Shown: one piece after another, positions 15,525 to 23,279 of the stretch
How positions within the stretch are numbered: the stretch's first letter is position 1
How the letters are laid out: each line of letters opens with the position of its first letter
NCBI GenBank assembly: GCA_004551945.1
Contig: SFPN01000010.1
Location: forward strand, 1 to 61,047
Direction of reading: 5' to 3'
From: Clostridiales bacterium
Lineage (GTDB): Bacteria; Bacillota; Clostridia; Oscillospirales; Oscillospiraceae
DNA length: 61,047 nt
Program-made: the position numbers and the translations under genes
Notes under the pieces: generated by a model
The model's input: only the letters and a program-made list of their open reading frames with translations
What the model was told of the DNA's origin: nothing
The model's database searches: none

Positions 15525-18200
15525 TTATTCTCCTTCGTAATTCTGGGGAATGGGGTCGAAGGTCAGGATTTCTTCCTCCACCGGAGGAGATGCTTCGGGC
15601 GGGACGGAGGGTTCCTCGCCCCCCTCCTGCATCTGAATCCACTGCTCCTTGGTGATGAGCAGCTGCCGGGGCTTGGAGCCCTCAAAGGGGCCCACAATGC
15701 CCTGCTGCTCCATCTGGTCCACCAGGCGGGCGGCCCGGGCGTAGCCCAGCTTCAGCCGCCGCTGGAGCATGGACACGGAAGCCTGTCCCAGCTCCAGGAT
15801 CACGTCCACGGCAGCGTCGAACAGCTCGTCCTGCTCCTCGGCAGGCTCCCCGCCGGGGTAGCCGCCGGAGGCGCCCTTGCCCTTCTTCTCCGACTCGGTG
15901 ACGTGCTGCTCGATCTGCTCCATCACCGCGTCGTCGTAGTCGGCGGTGCTGTTCTGCTTCACGCTGTCCACCACGGCGGCCACCTCCTCGTCGGAGATGA
16001 AGCAGCCCTGGACCCGCTGGGGCTTGCCGGCCCCCAGGGGGAACCACAGCATGTCCCCCTTGCCCACCAGCTTCTCCGCCCCGGTGGTGTCCAGGATGAT
16101 CCGGGACTCCAGGGAGGAGGCCACCGCGAAGGCAATGCGAGAGGGGATGTTGGCCTTCATAAGGCCGGTGATCACGTCGGCGGAGGGCCGCTGGGTGGCG
16201 ATCACCAGGTGCATCCCCGAGGCGCGGCCCATCTGGGCCACCCGGCAGATGGACTCCTCCACCTCCTTGGCGGCCACCAGCATCAGGTCGGCCAGCTCGT
16301 CAATGACGATGACCACCTTGGGCATGGGCTCCGCGTGCTCCTGCTTCCCGGCCCACTGGTTGTAGGCGCTCAGCTCCCGCACCCCCGCCTCGGCAAAGAG
16401 GCGGTAGCGCTTCATCATCTCCGTCACCGCCCACTGGAGGGCACCGGCGGCCTTCTTGGGGTCGGTGACCACGGGGATGAGCAGGTGGGGGATGCCGTTG
16501 TAGCCCCCCAGCTCCACCATTTTGGGGTCCACCATGATAAGCCGCAGCTCCTGGGGGGTGGACTTGTAGAGCATACTCACGATGATGGAGTTGATGCACA
16601 CGGACTTGCCGGAGCCGGTGGTGCCGGCGATGAGCATGTGGGGGAGCTTGGCGCAGTCCCCCACGATATAGCTGCCGCTGATGTCCTTGCCCACGGAGAA
16701 GGCGGTGGAGGACTTGTGCCGGCGGAAGTCGGGGCTCTCCAGCACCTCCCGGATGGAGACGGGGGTCACCACCCGGTTGGGCACCTCCACCCCCACCACG
16801 GAGATCTTCCCCGGCACCGGGGCGATGCGCACGTTGGACACACCCAGGGCCAGGGCCACGTCGTCGGACAGGTTGGTGAGCTTGTTCAGCCGCACCCCCT
16901 GCTCCAAAGCCACCTCGTACCGGGTGACCGAGGGTCCCTGCACCGCGCCGGTGACCCGGCCGTCGATGCCGAAGGAGGTGAGCACCCCGGCCAGCCGGTC
17001 CAGGGTTCCCTGGAGCTCCTCCTGGGCGGCCTGGGCGCCCTCCCCGCTGGGGGCGGTGAGCAGGTTCAGGGGCGGGAACACATAGGGCTTCTCCTGGGTC
17101 TCCAGATTCTGTTCAATGGTTTGGGCCACCGCCTGGCTCTCCTGGCGGATGGCCTCCCTCTGCTGGGCCCGGGTGGGTTCCTTCTCCCCCACCTCCTGCC
17201 ATGTCGGGGCGTTTTCCGCCGGGGGCACGGGGGCGGGTTCCTCCTGGGCCAGCTCGTCCAGCACCTGGTCCGGGGAGGGGACCCGGCTCTTGCGGTTAAA
17301 GAGGGGGGCTTTGCTCCCCTTCAGGGTCCCGGCGGCCTTTTCCTCCCGGGTGGGTTCCCTGGGGGATTCCTTGGGCGGAGGCGTCTCCGCCTTTTCCGGG
17401 GTTACGTCGTCCAGGGGCAGGTCCGGGGCCCGCTTCTTTCCCCGGCGGGGCAGGAAGGAGGACCAGAAGGGCTCCGGCTCCGGCCGGGGCTCTGGCTGGA
17501 CGGGGGGCAGGTCGTAGTAGTCGTCCTCGGGCTCCTCGTATTCCTCCGCTTCCTCCCGTCTCCGCGCCCGGCGGCGGCGCGTCCAGCCCAGGAAGGCGGC
17601 GGGGGTCACATGGAACACCCCCGCAAGCAAAGCCAGGGCGGCCAGGACGAAGATGATCCCCGCCCCGATGCCGCTGAACCAGGTGCGGAAGGAGACGGCG
17701 AGAAAGCCCCCCAGCACCCCGCCGCTGAACAGGTTCTGCCCGTCCCGCCACAGGGAGGCGAAGGTGGACAGGCCCATGTCATAGGGGTAGGGGGAGAACA
17801 GCAGGTGGAGGAAGGCCCCCAGCACCAGGATCAGAAGGCCCAGGCACCAGAGCCGGCCCTGGACGGACTTCTCCCGCTTGGCCAGCAGGAAAACCGCCGC
17901 TATCACCAGGGCGAAGGGGGTCAGGCAGAACCCGTAGCCCACCAGGCCCTTGATCCCGTCGCACAGGAAGTCCACCACCACGGCGTGGATGCCGAACATC
18001 CCCAGGCCCAGCAGGATGGCCAGAAACAGGCACACGGCGGCGCCCACCCCCCGGGCCACCGGGTTGGGCCGGTAGACCGGGAGGGGATTCTTAACCGACG
18101 GTTCCTTCTTCCCGTTCTTCCCGGCCGGTTTTTTCTCCGCCGGCTTGCTCTTGGCGGCGGAGGTTTTGGCGGATGTGGTTTTCTTTTGGGTGGATGCCAT
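15525..18200 (-). CDS. ftsK: DNA translocase FtsK/SpoIIIE
   Basis: The protein pumps DNA through the division or sporulation septum using ATP. At 891 residues it has a Lys/Ala-rich N-terminus, four membrane helices (about residues 50-200), a Glu/Pro-rich linker and then the motor. The motor shows the P-loop GTTGSGKSVCIN near residue 535 and Walker B VVIVIDELADLM near 635. The C-terminal winged-helix gamma domain that reads polarity sequences is present (VSMLQRRLKLGYARAARLVD near 810). It starts after AAGGAGG. It is the last gene of an operon beginning with the small acidic protein and prfA. Confidence 0.96.
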   Translation of the reverse strand: MASTQKKTTSAKTSAAKSKPAEKKPAGKNGKKEPSVKNPLPVYRPNPVARGVGAAVCLFLAILLGLGMFGIHAVVVDFLCDGIKGLVGYGFCLTPFALVIAAVFLLAKREKSVQGRLWCLGLLILVLGAFLHLLFSPYPYDMGLSTFASLWRDGQNLFSGGVLGGFLAVSFRTWFSGIGAGIIFVLAALALLAGVFHVTPAAFLGWTRRRRARRREEAEEYEEPEDDYYDLPPVQPEPRPEPEPFWSSFLPRRGKKRAPDLPLDDVTPEKAETPPPKESPREPTREEKAAGTLKGSKAPLFNRKSRVPSPDQVLDELAQEEPAPVPPAENAPTWQEVGEKEPTRAQQREAIRQESQAVAQTIEQNLETQEKPYVFPPLNLLTAPSGEGAQAAQEELQGTLDRLAGVLTSFGIDGRVTGAVQGPSVTRYEVALEQGVRLNKLTNLSDDVALALGVSNVRIAPVPGKISVVGVEVPNRVVTPVSIREVLESPDFRRHKSSTAFSVGKDISGSYIVGDCAKLPHMLIAGTTGSGKSVCINSIIVSMLYKSTPQELRLIMVDPKMVELGGYNGIPHLLIPVVTDPKKAAGALQWAVTEMMKRYRLFAEAGVRELSAYNQWAGKQEHAEPMPKVVIVIDELADLMLVAAKEVEESICRVAQMGRASGMHLVIATQRPSADVITGLMKANIPSRIAFAVASSLESRIILDTTGAEKLVGKGDMLWFPLGAGKPQRVQGCFISDEEVAAVVDSVKQNSTADYDDAVMEQIEQHVTESEKKGKGASGGYPGGEPAEEQDELFDAAVDVILELGQASVSMLQRRLKLGYARAARLVDQMEQQGIVGPFEGSKPRQLLITKEQWIQMQEGGEEPSVPPEASPPVEEEILTFDPIPQNYEGE

Positions 18201-18219
18201 AGGGTCCCTCCTTGCGGGT

Positions 18220-19059
18220 TTAATGGAAGATTAAGGTGGCGATCACTGCCGCTGCGCCGATGCCCCAGCAGTAGTAGGCGAAGCTGCCGAACTTGCCCTT
18301 GTCCGCCAGCGAGTTCACCAGGCGGATGGCAAAGTAGCCGGACACGGCGGCCACCACGGTGCCGGCGATGTAGGCCGGCAGGAGAGAGGTGTCAATCCCC
18401 GCCGCCACCGCGTCGCCGATGCTGATGATGTTGGCCCCCAGCACCGCGGGGATGGACAGCAGGAAGGAAAAGCGCACGGCAAATTTGCGGGAGAAGCCCC
18501 GGAGCATCCCGGCAGAGATGGTGGTGCCCGACCGGGACAGACCAGGGACCACCGCCACAGCCTGTCCCACCCCCACCAGCAGAGCGTCCAGCAGGGTGGC
18601 GGAGCGGACGGTCTTCTTCCCCTTGGCCATCCGGTCCGAGAAGAAGAGGATGCAGCCGGTGACGATGAGGGCGCAGCCCACGAAGATGGTGTTGCTGTAA
18701 AGGCTCTCCACCTTGTCCTTGATGGGCAGAATCACAAACAGGGGCAGGGTGGCCACGATGAGCATCAGGATCATCCGGGCACCCGGGTCCTTGCGGCCCT
18801 TCCTGGCTCCCTTCTTCTTTTTGGAGAAGAGGCCTGTCACCAGGCGGAGGAAGGCCTTCACCAGGTTTACAATATCCCGCCAATAGTAGACAAAAATGGC
18901 GATGAAGGTGCCCAGGTGAAGGAGTACGTCAAAGAACAGCCCCGCCTCGGTGAGACCGAAGAAGTGCTGAAACAGGGACAGGTGGCCTGAGCTGGAGATG
19001 GGGAGAAATTCCGCGATCCCCTGGACCAGTCCCAGAAAGATGGATGAGAGAAAACCCAA
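18220..19059 (-). CDS. uppP: Undecaprenyl-diphosphatase
   Basis: UppP (BacA) removes a phosphate from undecaprenyl diphosphate so the lipid carrier can be reused in wall synthesis; it also underlies bacitracin tolerance. The 279-residue membrane protein begins with the family motif GLVQGIAEFLPISSSGHL, whose Glu and Ser/His are catalytic, and has the second motif PGLSRSGTTI near residue 177. The gene lies 15 bases after the M18 peptidase and 19 bases before ftsK. The link to uppS elsewhere in the window is functional: UppS makes the lipid that UppP recycles. Confidence 0.96.
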   Translation of the reverse strand: MGFLSSIFLGLVQGIAEFLPISSSGHLSLFQHFFGLTEAGLFFDVLLHLGTFIAIFVYYWRDIVNLVKAFLRLVTGLFSKKKKGARKGRKDPGARMILMLIVATLPLFVILPIKDKVESLYSNTIFVGCALIVTGCILFFSDRMAKGKKTVRSATLLDALLVGVGQAVAVVPGLSRSGTTISAGMLRGFSRKFAVRFSFLLSIPAVLGANIISIGDAVAAGIDTSLLPAYIAGTVVAAVSGYFAIRLVNSLADKGKFGSFAYYCWGIGAAAVIATLIFH

Positions 19060-19074
19060 AGCGTTCTTCCCTCC

Positions 19075-20487
19075 TTATCCGTCGATGTACAGGGCCTTCA
19101 TGGCCTTGTAGGTCATGTAGCAGTCCAGCTTGGCGGTGGTCTCGAAGGGGGCGTGCATGGACAGGACGGGCACCCCGGCGTCGATGGTGTCGATGTTCCG
19201 GTTGGCCATGTAGCAGGCAACAGTACCGCCGCCCCCCTGGTCGGTCTTGCCCAGCTCTGCCAGCTGCCAGACCACCTGGTTCTCCGCAAAGACCCGGCGG
19301 ACCTTGCCCACCAGCTCGGCGGAGGCGTCGGAGGCCCCGGACTTGCCCCGGGCCCCGGTGTACTTGCTGATGCACACGCCGTAGTTTAAGAAGGCGCTGT
19401 TGCGCACCTCGTAGGCCTCGGCAAAGTTGGGGTCGTAGGCGGCGCTTACGTCGGCGGACAGGCAGAAGGCCTTTTCGTAGCAGGCCTTCAGGGGCACGTC
19501 CTGGCTGTCGCACAGGTCGCTCATGAAGGTGTCAAAGGCCGCCGACTGCATGCCGGAGACTCCCTCGGAGCCGATCTCCTCCTTGTCCGCCAGAACGCAC
19601 ACGGCGGTCTTCTCCGGGGCGTCCTCCAGCTCCAGCAGGGCGTGGAGGCAGGCGTAGGCGCACACCCGGTCGTCCTGACCGTAGGCCCCGATCACCGACC
19701 GGTCCAGGCCGATGTCCACCGCCTTGGCAGCGGGGACGGCCATGAGCTCGGCGGAGAGGAAGTCCTCTTCCACCATGCCGTACTTTTCCTGCAAGAGGGA
19801 GAGAATGCCCAGCTTCACCCGGTCGCTGCCCTCTTCTTTGGAATAGGGGCGGCTGCCGATGAATACGTTCAGCTGCTCGGCGGAGACGATGTCCCCCATG
19901 GTTTTCTTGGCCTGGTCCCCGGCCAGATGGGGCAGCAGGTCCCCCACGGTGAACTGGGGGTCCCCCGGGTCCTCGCCGATGCGCACGGTGACGGAGGTGC
20001 CGTCCCGGAGGATCACCACCCCGTGAAGGGCCAGGGGGATGGTGGTCCACTGGTATTTCTTGATGCCCCCGTAGTAGTGGGTTTTCAGGTAGGCCATCTC
20101 CTTGTCCTCATAGAGGGGGTTCTGCTTTAAGTCCAGGCGGGGGGAGTCGATGTGGGCCGCGCCGATGACCGCCCCCTCCCCCAGGGCCTTCCGGCCGATG
20201 ACCGCCAGCATCAGGGACTTGCCCCGGTTGTTCCGGTACACCTTGTCCCCGGGCTGGAGCTTCTCTCCCCGGACCAGGGGCCGGAACCCGGCGGCCTCCG
20301 CCAGGCGGATGGCGTAGCTGACGCACTCCCGCTCGGTCTTGCCCTCGTCCAGGAAGGTCTTGTAGCCCTGGCAGTAGGCCTGGATCAGGGCTTCCTCCCC
20401 CTCCGCCAGACGGTCGTAGCCGTTGGTGGGCTGGAAAAACAGGGCCTTCTTTTTCTGCTGGGCCTCTGTCTGTGTGTTCTTGTCCAT
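19075..20487 (-). CDS. M18 family aminopeptidase
   Basis: The 470-residue product is an M18 zinc aminopeptidase, a family of cytosolic enzymes that release N-terminal, often acidic, residues from peptides. Metal-site motifs are visible: GAAHIDSPRLDLKQNP near residue 107 (His and Asp), ADKEEIGSEGVSGMQ near 301 (the Glu pair) and LSMHAPFETTAKLDC at the C-terminus near 444 (His). The start lies one base after the coaE stop codon, which fits translational coupling. The family is common in Clostridia. The physiological substrate cannot be deduced. Confidence 0.93.
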   Translation of the reverse strand: MDKNTQTEAQQKKKALFFQPTNGYDRLAEGEEALIQAYCQGYKTFLDEGKTERECVSYAIRLAEAAGFRPLVRGEKLQPGDKVYRNNRGKSLMLAVIGRKALGEGAVIGAAHIDSPRLDLKQNPLYEDKEMAYLKTHYYGGIKKYQWTTIPLALHGVVILRDGTSVTVRIGEDPGDPQFTVGDLLPHLAGDQAKKTMGDIVSAEQLNVFIGSRPYSKEEGSDRVKLGILSLLQEKYGMVEEDFLSAELMAVPAAKAVDIGLDRSVIGAYGQDDRVCAYACLHALLELEDAPEKTAVCVLADKEEIGSEGVSGMQSAAFDTFMSDLCDSQDVPLKACYEKAFCLSADVSAAYDPNFAEAYEVRNSAFLNYGVCISKYTGARGKSGASDASAELVGKVRRVFAENQVVWQLAELGKTDQGGGGTVACYMANRNIDTIDAGVPVLSMHAPFETTAKLDCYMTYKAMKALYIDG

Positions 20488-20488
20488 G

Positions 20489-21088
20489 TCAGTTCTCCTT
20501 TATAATCTCCCGGAAGAGCTTTTGGGCCCGCTGGGAGAAACTCTCTACTGTATCGCTCTCCGTGCTCTCCAGGGTATAGTCGCAGTGCGCCTGGAACCAG
20601 GCGCTGGGCTTCTGGGCGGCCACCCGCATCCGGGCGTATTCCTCGGAAATCCCCTCCCGGGCCATGATCCGCTTCACCCGCAGCTCCTCCGGGGCGGTGA
20701 TGGCCACGGTGCAGTCGCAGTAGGCGGACAGGGAGCTGTCCACCAGGGCGATGGCGTCAATGGCCGCGGCGGGGCGGCCCTCCGCCCGGGCCTGGGCGAT
20801 GCGGCGGCCGGTCTCCTGGTCTACGTACTTGTGGGTGATGGCGTTCAGGTCCGCCAGGGCCTCCGGGTCCTGGAAGACGATGCTCCCCAGCTTTTTCCGG
20901 TCCAGGACGTTCCCCTGGTACACCTCCCCGAACCGGGCGGTGAGCTCCTCCCGCATGGGGGCGCTGGACACGGTCAGGTCGTGGTAGACCGCGTCCGCGT
21001 CAATGATGCAGCCCCCTAAGTCCCGGAGGGCGTTTAACGCCGTGGTCTTTCCGGCTCCCGTGGGGCCGGTGATGCCGATTACCTTCAT
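20489..21088 (-). CDS. coaE: Dephospho-CoA kinase
   Basis: CoaE phosphorylates the 3' hydroxyl of dephospho-CoA, the last step of coenzyme A synthesis. The 199-residue protein has the P-loop GPTGAGKTTALNAL near residue 7, and the family features DADAVYHDLT near 35 and RIMAREGISEEYARMR near 138. It is packed one base from its neighbours on both sides (tsaC and the M18 gene), so it is translated as part of the operon. Confidence 0.95.
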   Translation of the reverse strand: MKVIGITGPTGAGKTTALNALRDLGGCIIDADAVYHDLTVSSAPMREELTARFGEVYQGNVLDRKKLGSIVFQDPEALADLNAITHKYVDQETGRRIAQARAEGRPAAAIDAIALVDSSLSAYCDCTVAITAPEELRVKRIMAREGISEEYARMRVAAQKPSAWFQAHCDYTLESTESDTVESFSQRAQKLFREIIKEN

Positions 21089-21089
21089 C

Positions 21090-21725
21090 TTAGTCCAACC
21101 CCTTTAAAAAATCCAGGATTTCCTGGGCGGGGATGCCCCCCTCCCGGAGAATCCGGGGTTCCTCCCCGGTGAGGTCCACAATGGTGGACTCCACCCCAAC
21201 AGCGCAGGGGCCGCCGTCCAGGATGCCCTCAATGTGGCCGTCGAAGTAGTCCAGCACCTCCTGGGCGGTCCTGGGGGCGGGCTGGCCCTCGGGGTTGGCG
21301 GAGGGGGCCGCCAGAGGAGCCCCCAGGGCCTGGATGAGGGCCTGGGTCATGGGGTGGTCCGGGCAGCGGACCCCCAGGGTGTCCCCGTCGGCGGTGACCA
21401 TGGAGGCAACGGTTCCGCTGCTCTCCAGAATCATGGTGAGGGGGCCGGGCCAGTAGGTCTCTGCCAGCTTGTAGGCTGCCTGGGGGATGTTCTGGGCGTA
21501 GGTCTCCACCATGTCCATGCCGGTGACCAGGATGCTCAGGGGCTTGGACATGTCCCGCACCTTGGTCACATACACCGCCCGGACGGCGGCGTTGTCCTCG
21601 GCGTGGACGGCCAGGCCGTAGACGGTTTCAGTGGGAACGGCCACCATGGCCCCCCTCTTCATCCGGGCGGCTGCGTCCTCCACGGTGTCCATGGTGTATC
21701 GAATGGTGTTCAGTATGCCTTTCAT
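21090..21725 (-). CDS. tsaC: L-threonylcarbamoyladenylate synthase
   Basis: The protein belongs to the Sua5/YciO/YrdC family, which makes threonylcarbamoyl-AMP for the t6A modification of tRNAs reading ANN codons. The 211-residue length equals the YrdC domain alone plus a short tail, so it is the short TsaC type rather than full Sua5. Motifs include AVPTETVYGLAVHA near residue 30, RDMSKPLSILV near 57 and GVESTIVDLTGEEPRILREG near 176. The start overlaps the prfA stop by four bases (ATGA). Confidence 0.93.
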   Translation of the reverse strand: MKGILNTIRYTMDTVEDAAARMKRGAMVAVPTETVYGLAVHAEDNAAVRAVYVTKVRDMSKPLSILVTGMDMVETYAQNIPQAAYKLAETYWPGPLTMILESSGTVASMVTADGDTLGVRCPDHPMTQALIQALGAPLAAPSANPEGQPAPRTAQEVLDYFDGHIEGILDGGPCAVGVESTIVDLTGEEPRILREGGIPAQEILDFLKGLD

Positions 21726-22786
21726 GGTTCGGTTTCTCCTTTGCTTGGTTCCCTTTGCTGGTGGAGGGCCAGGGCGTCCATCAGCTCGTCCAGGTCCCCG
21801 TTCATGACGCCGTCCAGCTTGTAGAGGGTCAGGCCGATCCGGTGATCGGTGACCCGGCCCTGGGGGAAGTTATAGGTGCGGATGCGCTCGTTGCGCATCC
21901 CCGTTCCCACCTGGCTGCGCCGCTGGCCGGCAATGGCCGCCTCCTGCTCCTGGACGGCCCGCTCATACAGCCGGGCCCGGAGGATGGACAGGGCCCGGTC
22001 CTTGTTCTTGTACTGGCTGCGCTGATCCTGGCACTCCACCACCGTCCCCGTGGGGAGGTGGGTGACCCGGATGGCAGACTCGGTTTTGTTGATGTGCTGT
22101 CCCCCCGCGCCGGAGGCACGGAAGGTGTCGATCCGCAGGTCGGCGGGGTCCAGGTGAAACTCCGCCTCCTCCACCTGGGGCAGCACCGCCACGGTGCAGG
22201 TGGAGGTGTGAATCCGGCCGCCGGACTCGGTCTCCGGCACCCGCTGGACCCGGTGAACGCCGCTTTCATGCTTCAGGCGGCCGTAGACCCCTTCTCCTTC
22301 CACCAGGACAGAGATCTCCTTAAAGCCCCCCAGCTCGGTCTGGTTCACCCCGGCCAGCTCCAGCCGCCAACCCTGGCGCTCTGCGTACATGGCGTACATC
22401 CGGTAGAGGCTGGCGGCAAAGAGGGCCGCCTCCTCGCCCCCCACCCCGGCCCGGATCTCCAGGATGACGCTCTTGTCGTCCGTGGGGTCCTTGGGCACCA
22501 GTCGGGCCTTCAGGGCTTCCTCCAGCTGCTCCAGCTTCTCCCGGGCCGGGTCCAGCTCCTCCTTGGCCAGGTCCCGGCACTCCGGGTCGGCCAGAAGGGC
22601 CTGAAGCTCCGCCACCTCCCGGGCCTGGGCCTGGTACTGGCGGAAGGTCTCCACCAAGGGGACCAGCTCCTTCCGCTCCCGGGTGAGGGCAGCCAGAAGG
22701 GCCGGGTCCCCGTAGGTCTCCGGCTGGGCCAGCTGGGTTTCCAGCTCCTCCAGGCGCAGGGCCAGCTTGGTCAGCTGCTCCTGCAT
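21722..22786 (-). CDS. prfA: Peptide chain release factor 1
   Basis: RF1 ends translation at UAA and UAG. The 354-residue protein carries the catalytic GGQ in SGAGGQHINKTES near residue 225, and PET in the anticodon-like PxT loop (VQRVPETESGGRIHT near 184), which specifies RF1 rather than RF2. The start codon directly follows the stop of the small acidic protein. The gene order prfA-tsaC is common in Firmicutes, where prfA is often near t6A synthesis genes. No prmC methylase is adjacent. Confidence 0.96.
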   Translation of the reverse strand: MQEQLTKLALRLEELETQLAQPETYGDPALLAALTRERKELVPLVETFRQYQAQAREVAELQALLADPECRDLAKEELDPAREKLEQLEEALKARLVPKDPTDDKSVILEIRAGVGGEEAALFAASLYRMYAMYAERQGWRLELAGVNQTELGGFKEISVLVEGEGVYGRLKHESGVHRVQRVPETESGGRIHTSTCTVAVLPQVEEAEFHLDPADLRIDTFRASGAGGQHINKTESAIRVTHLPTGTVVECQDQRSQYKNKDRALSILRARLYERAVQEQEAAIAGQRRSQVGTGMRNERIRTYNFPQGRVTDHRIGLTLYKLDGVMNGDLDELMDALALHQQREPSKGETEP

Positions 22787-23104
22787 TCAGCCGTCCTGCT
22801 CCGGGGCCGCGTCCGCTTTGCTCTCTGCCTTTTCGGCCGCTTTGGCGGCCTTCTTCTCCTCGGCCTCCCGGCGCTCGTAGTCGGCCAGCATGGCCTCGAA
22901 CTGGTTCATCATCATGGAGTACTCAAAGGCGGCGGTCTCGGACTCGCTCATGGGGCCGATCTCCTCCTCCATCTCCTTCTGGAAGGCCTGGTCGTCCTCC
23001 ACCTCGTTGAGCTCGCCGGCGGCAGCCTTTTCGTCCATCAGGTCGAAAAGCTCCTTCATTTTTTCTTCGGTGGTCATTTCCTTCTTCTTTTCGGTTTCAG
23101 CCAT
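22787..23104 (-). CDS. Small acidic coiled-coil protein of unknown function
   Basis: This 105-residue protein is highly charged, with Glu/Lys-rich ends and an EEMEKKK-like composition; the middle (SETAAFEYSMMMNQFEAMLADYERREAEEKK) is predicted helical, split here only for description as residues 53-83. It has no membrane segment or known domain. It is the first gene of the prfA operon, and its stop codon touches the prfA start, so it may couple prfA translation. It is probably a real gene because of tight spacing and a good ribosome-binding site, but its role is unknown. Confidence 0.7.
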   Translation of the reverse strand: MAETEKKKEMTTEEKMKELFDLMDEKAAAGELNEVEDDQAFQKEMEEEIGPMSESETAAFEYSMMMNQFEAMLADYERREAEEKKAAKAAEKAESKADAAPEQDG

Positions 23105-23154
23105 GGTCGTTTCTCCTTTTTGAATTTCGTTCTATGTTTCTCAACTGCACAGTA

Positions 23155-23270
23155 CTCCCTCTGGGGGAGCTGGATTTGGGCCGCGCATTCTTCGCTCTTC
23201 CAGTGGTGCAGCCCTTTCCGCGCGTTCGCCCTCTCAGTCAGCTTCGCTGACAGCTCCCCCAGAGGGGGAG
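23155..23270. repeat. MITE-like element with about 18-20-base inverted ends
   Basis: The left end CTCCCTCTGGGGGAGCTG (23155-23172) is the reverse complement, with a two-base gap, of the right end at 23251-23270 (CAGCTCCCCCAGAGGGGGAG). Between them lie about 78 bases with a further TCAGC-TTCG-GCTGA hairpin. No transposase is present. The right half recurs near 32290, 49190 and 53500, so this belongs to a dispersed non-coding family. Confidence 0.7.
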
Positions 23271-23279
23271 CCAAGGGAT

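Noticed and set aside
15234..15655. Several overlapping short frames within palindrome cluster A
   Set aside because: They exist on both strands only because the palindromes lack stop codons; none has a ribosome-binding site with family support.
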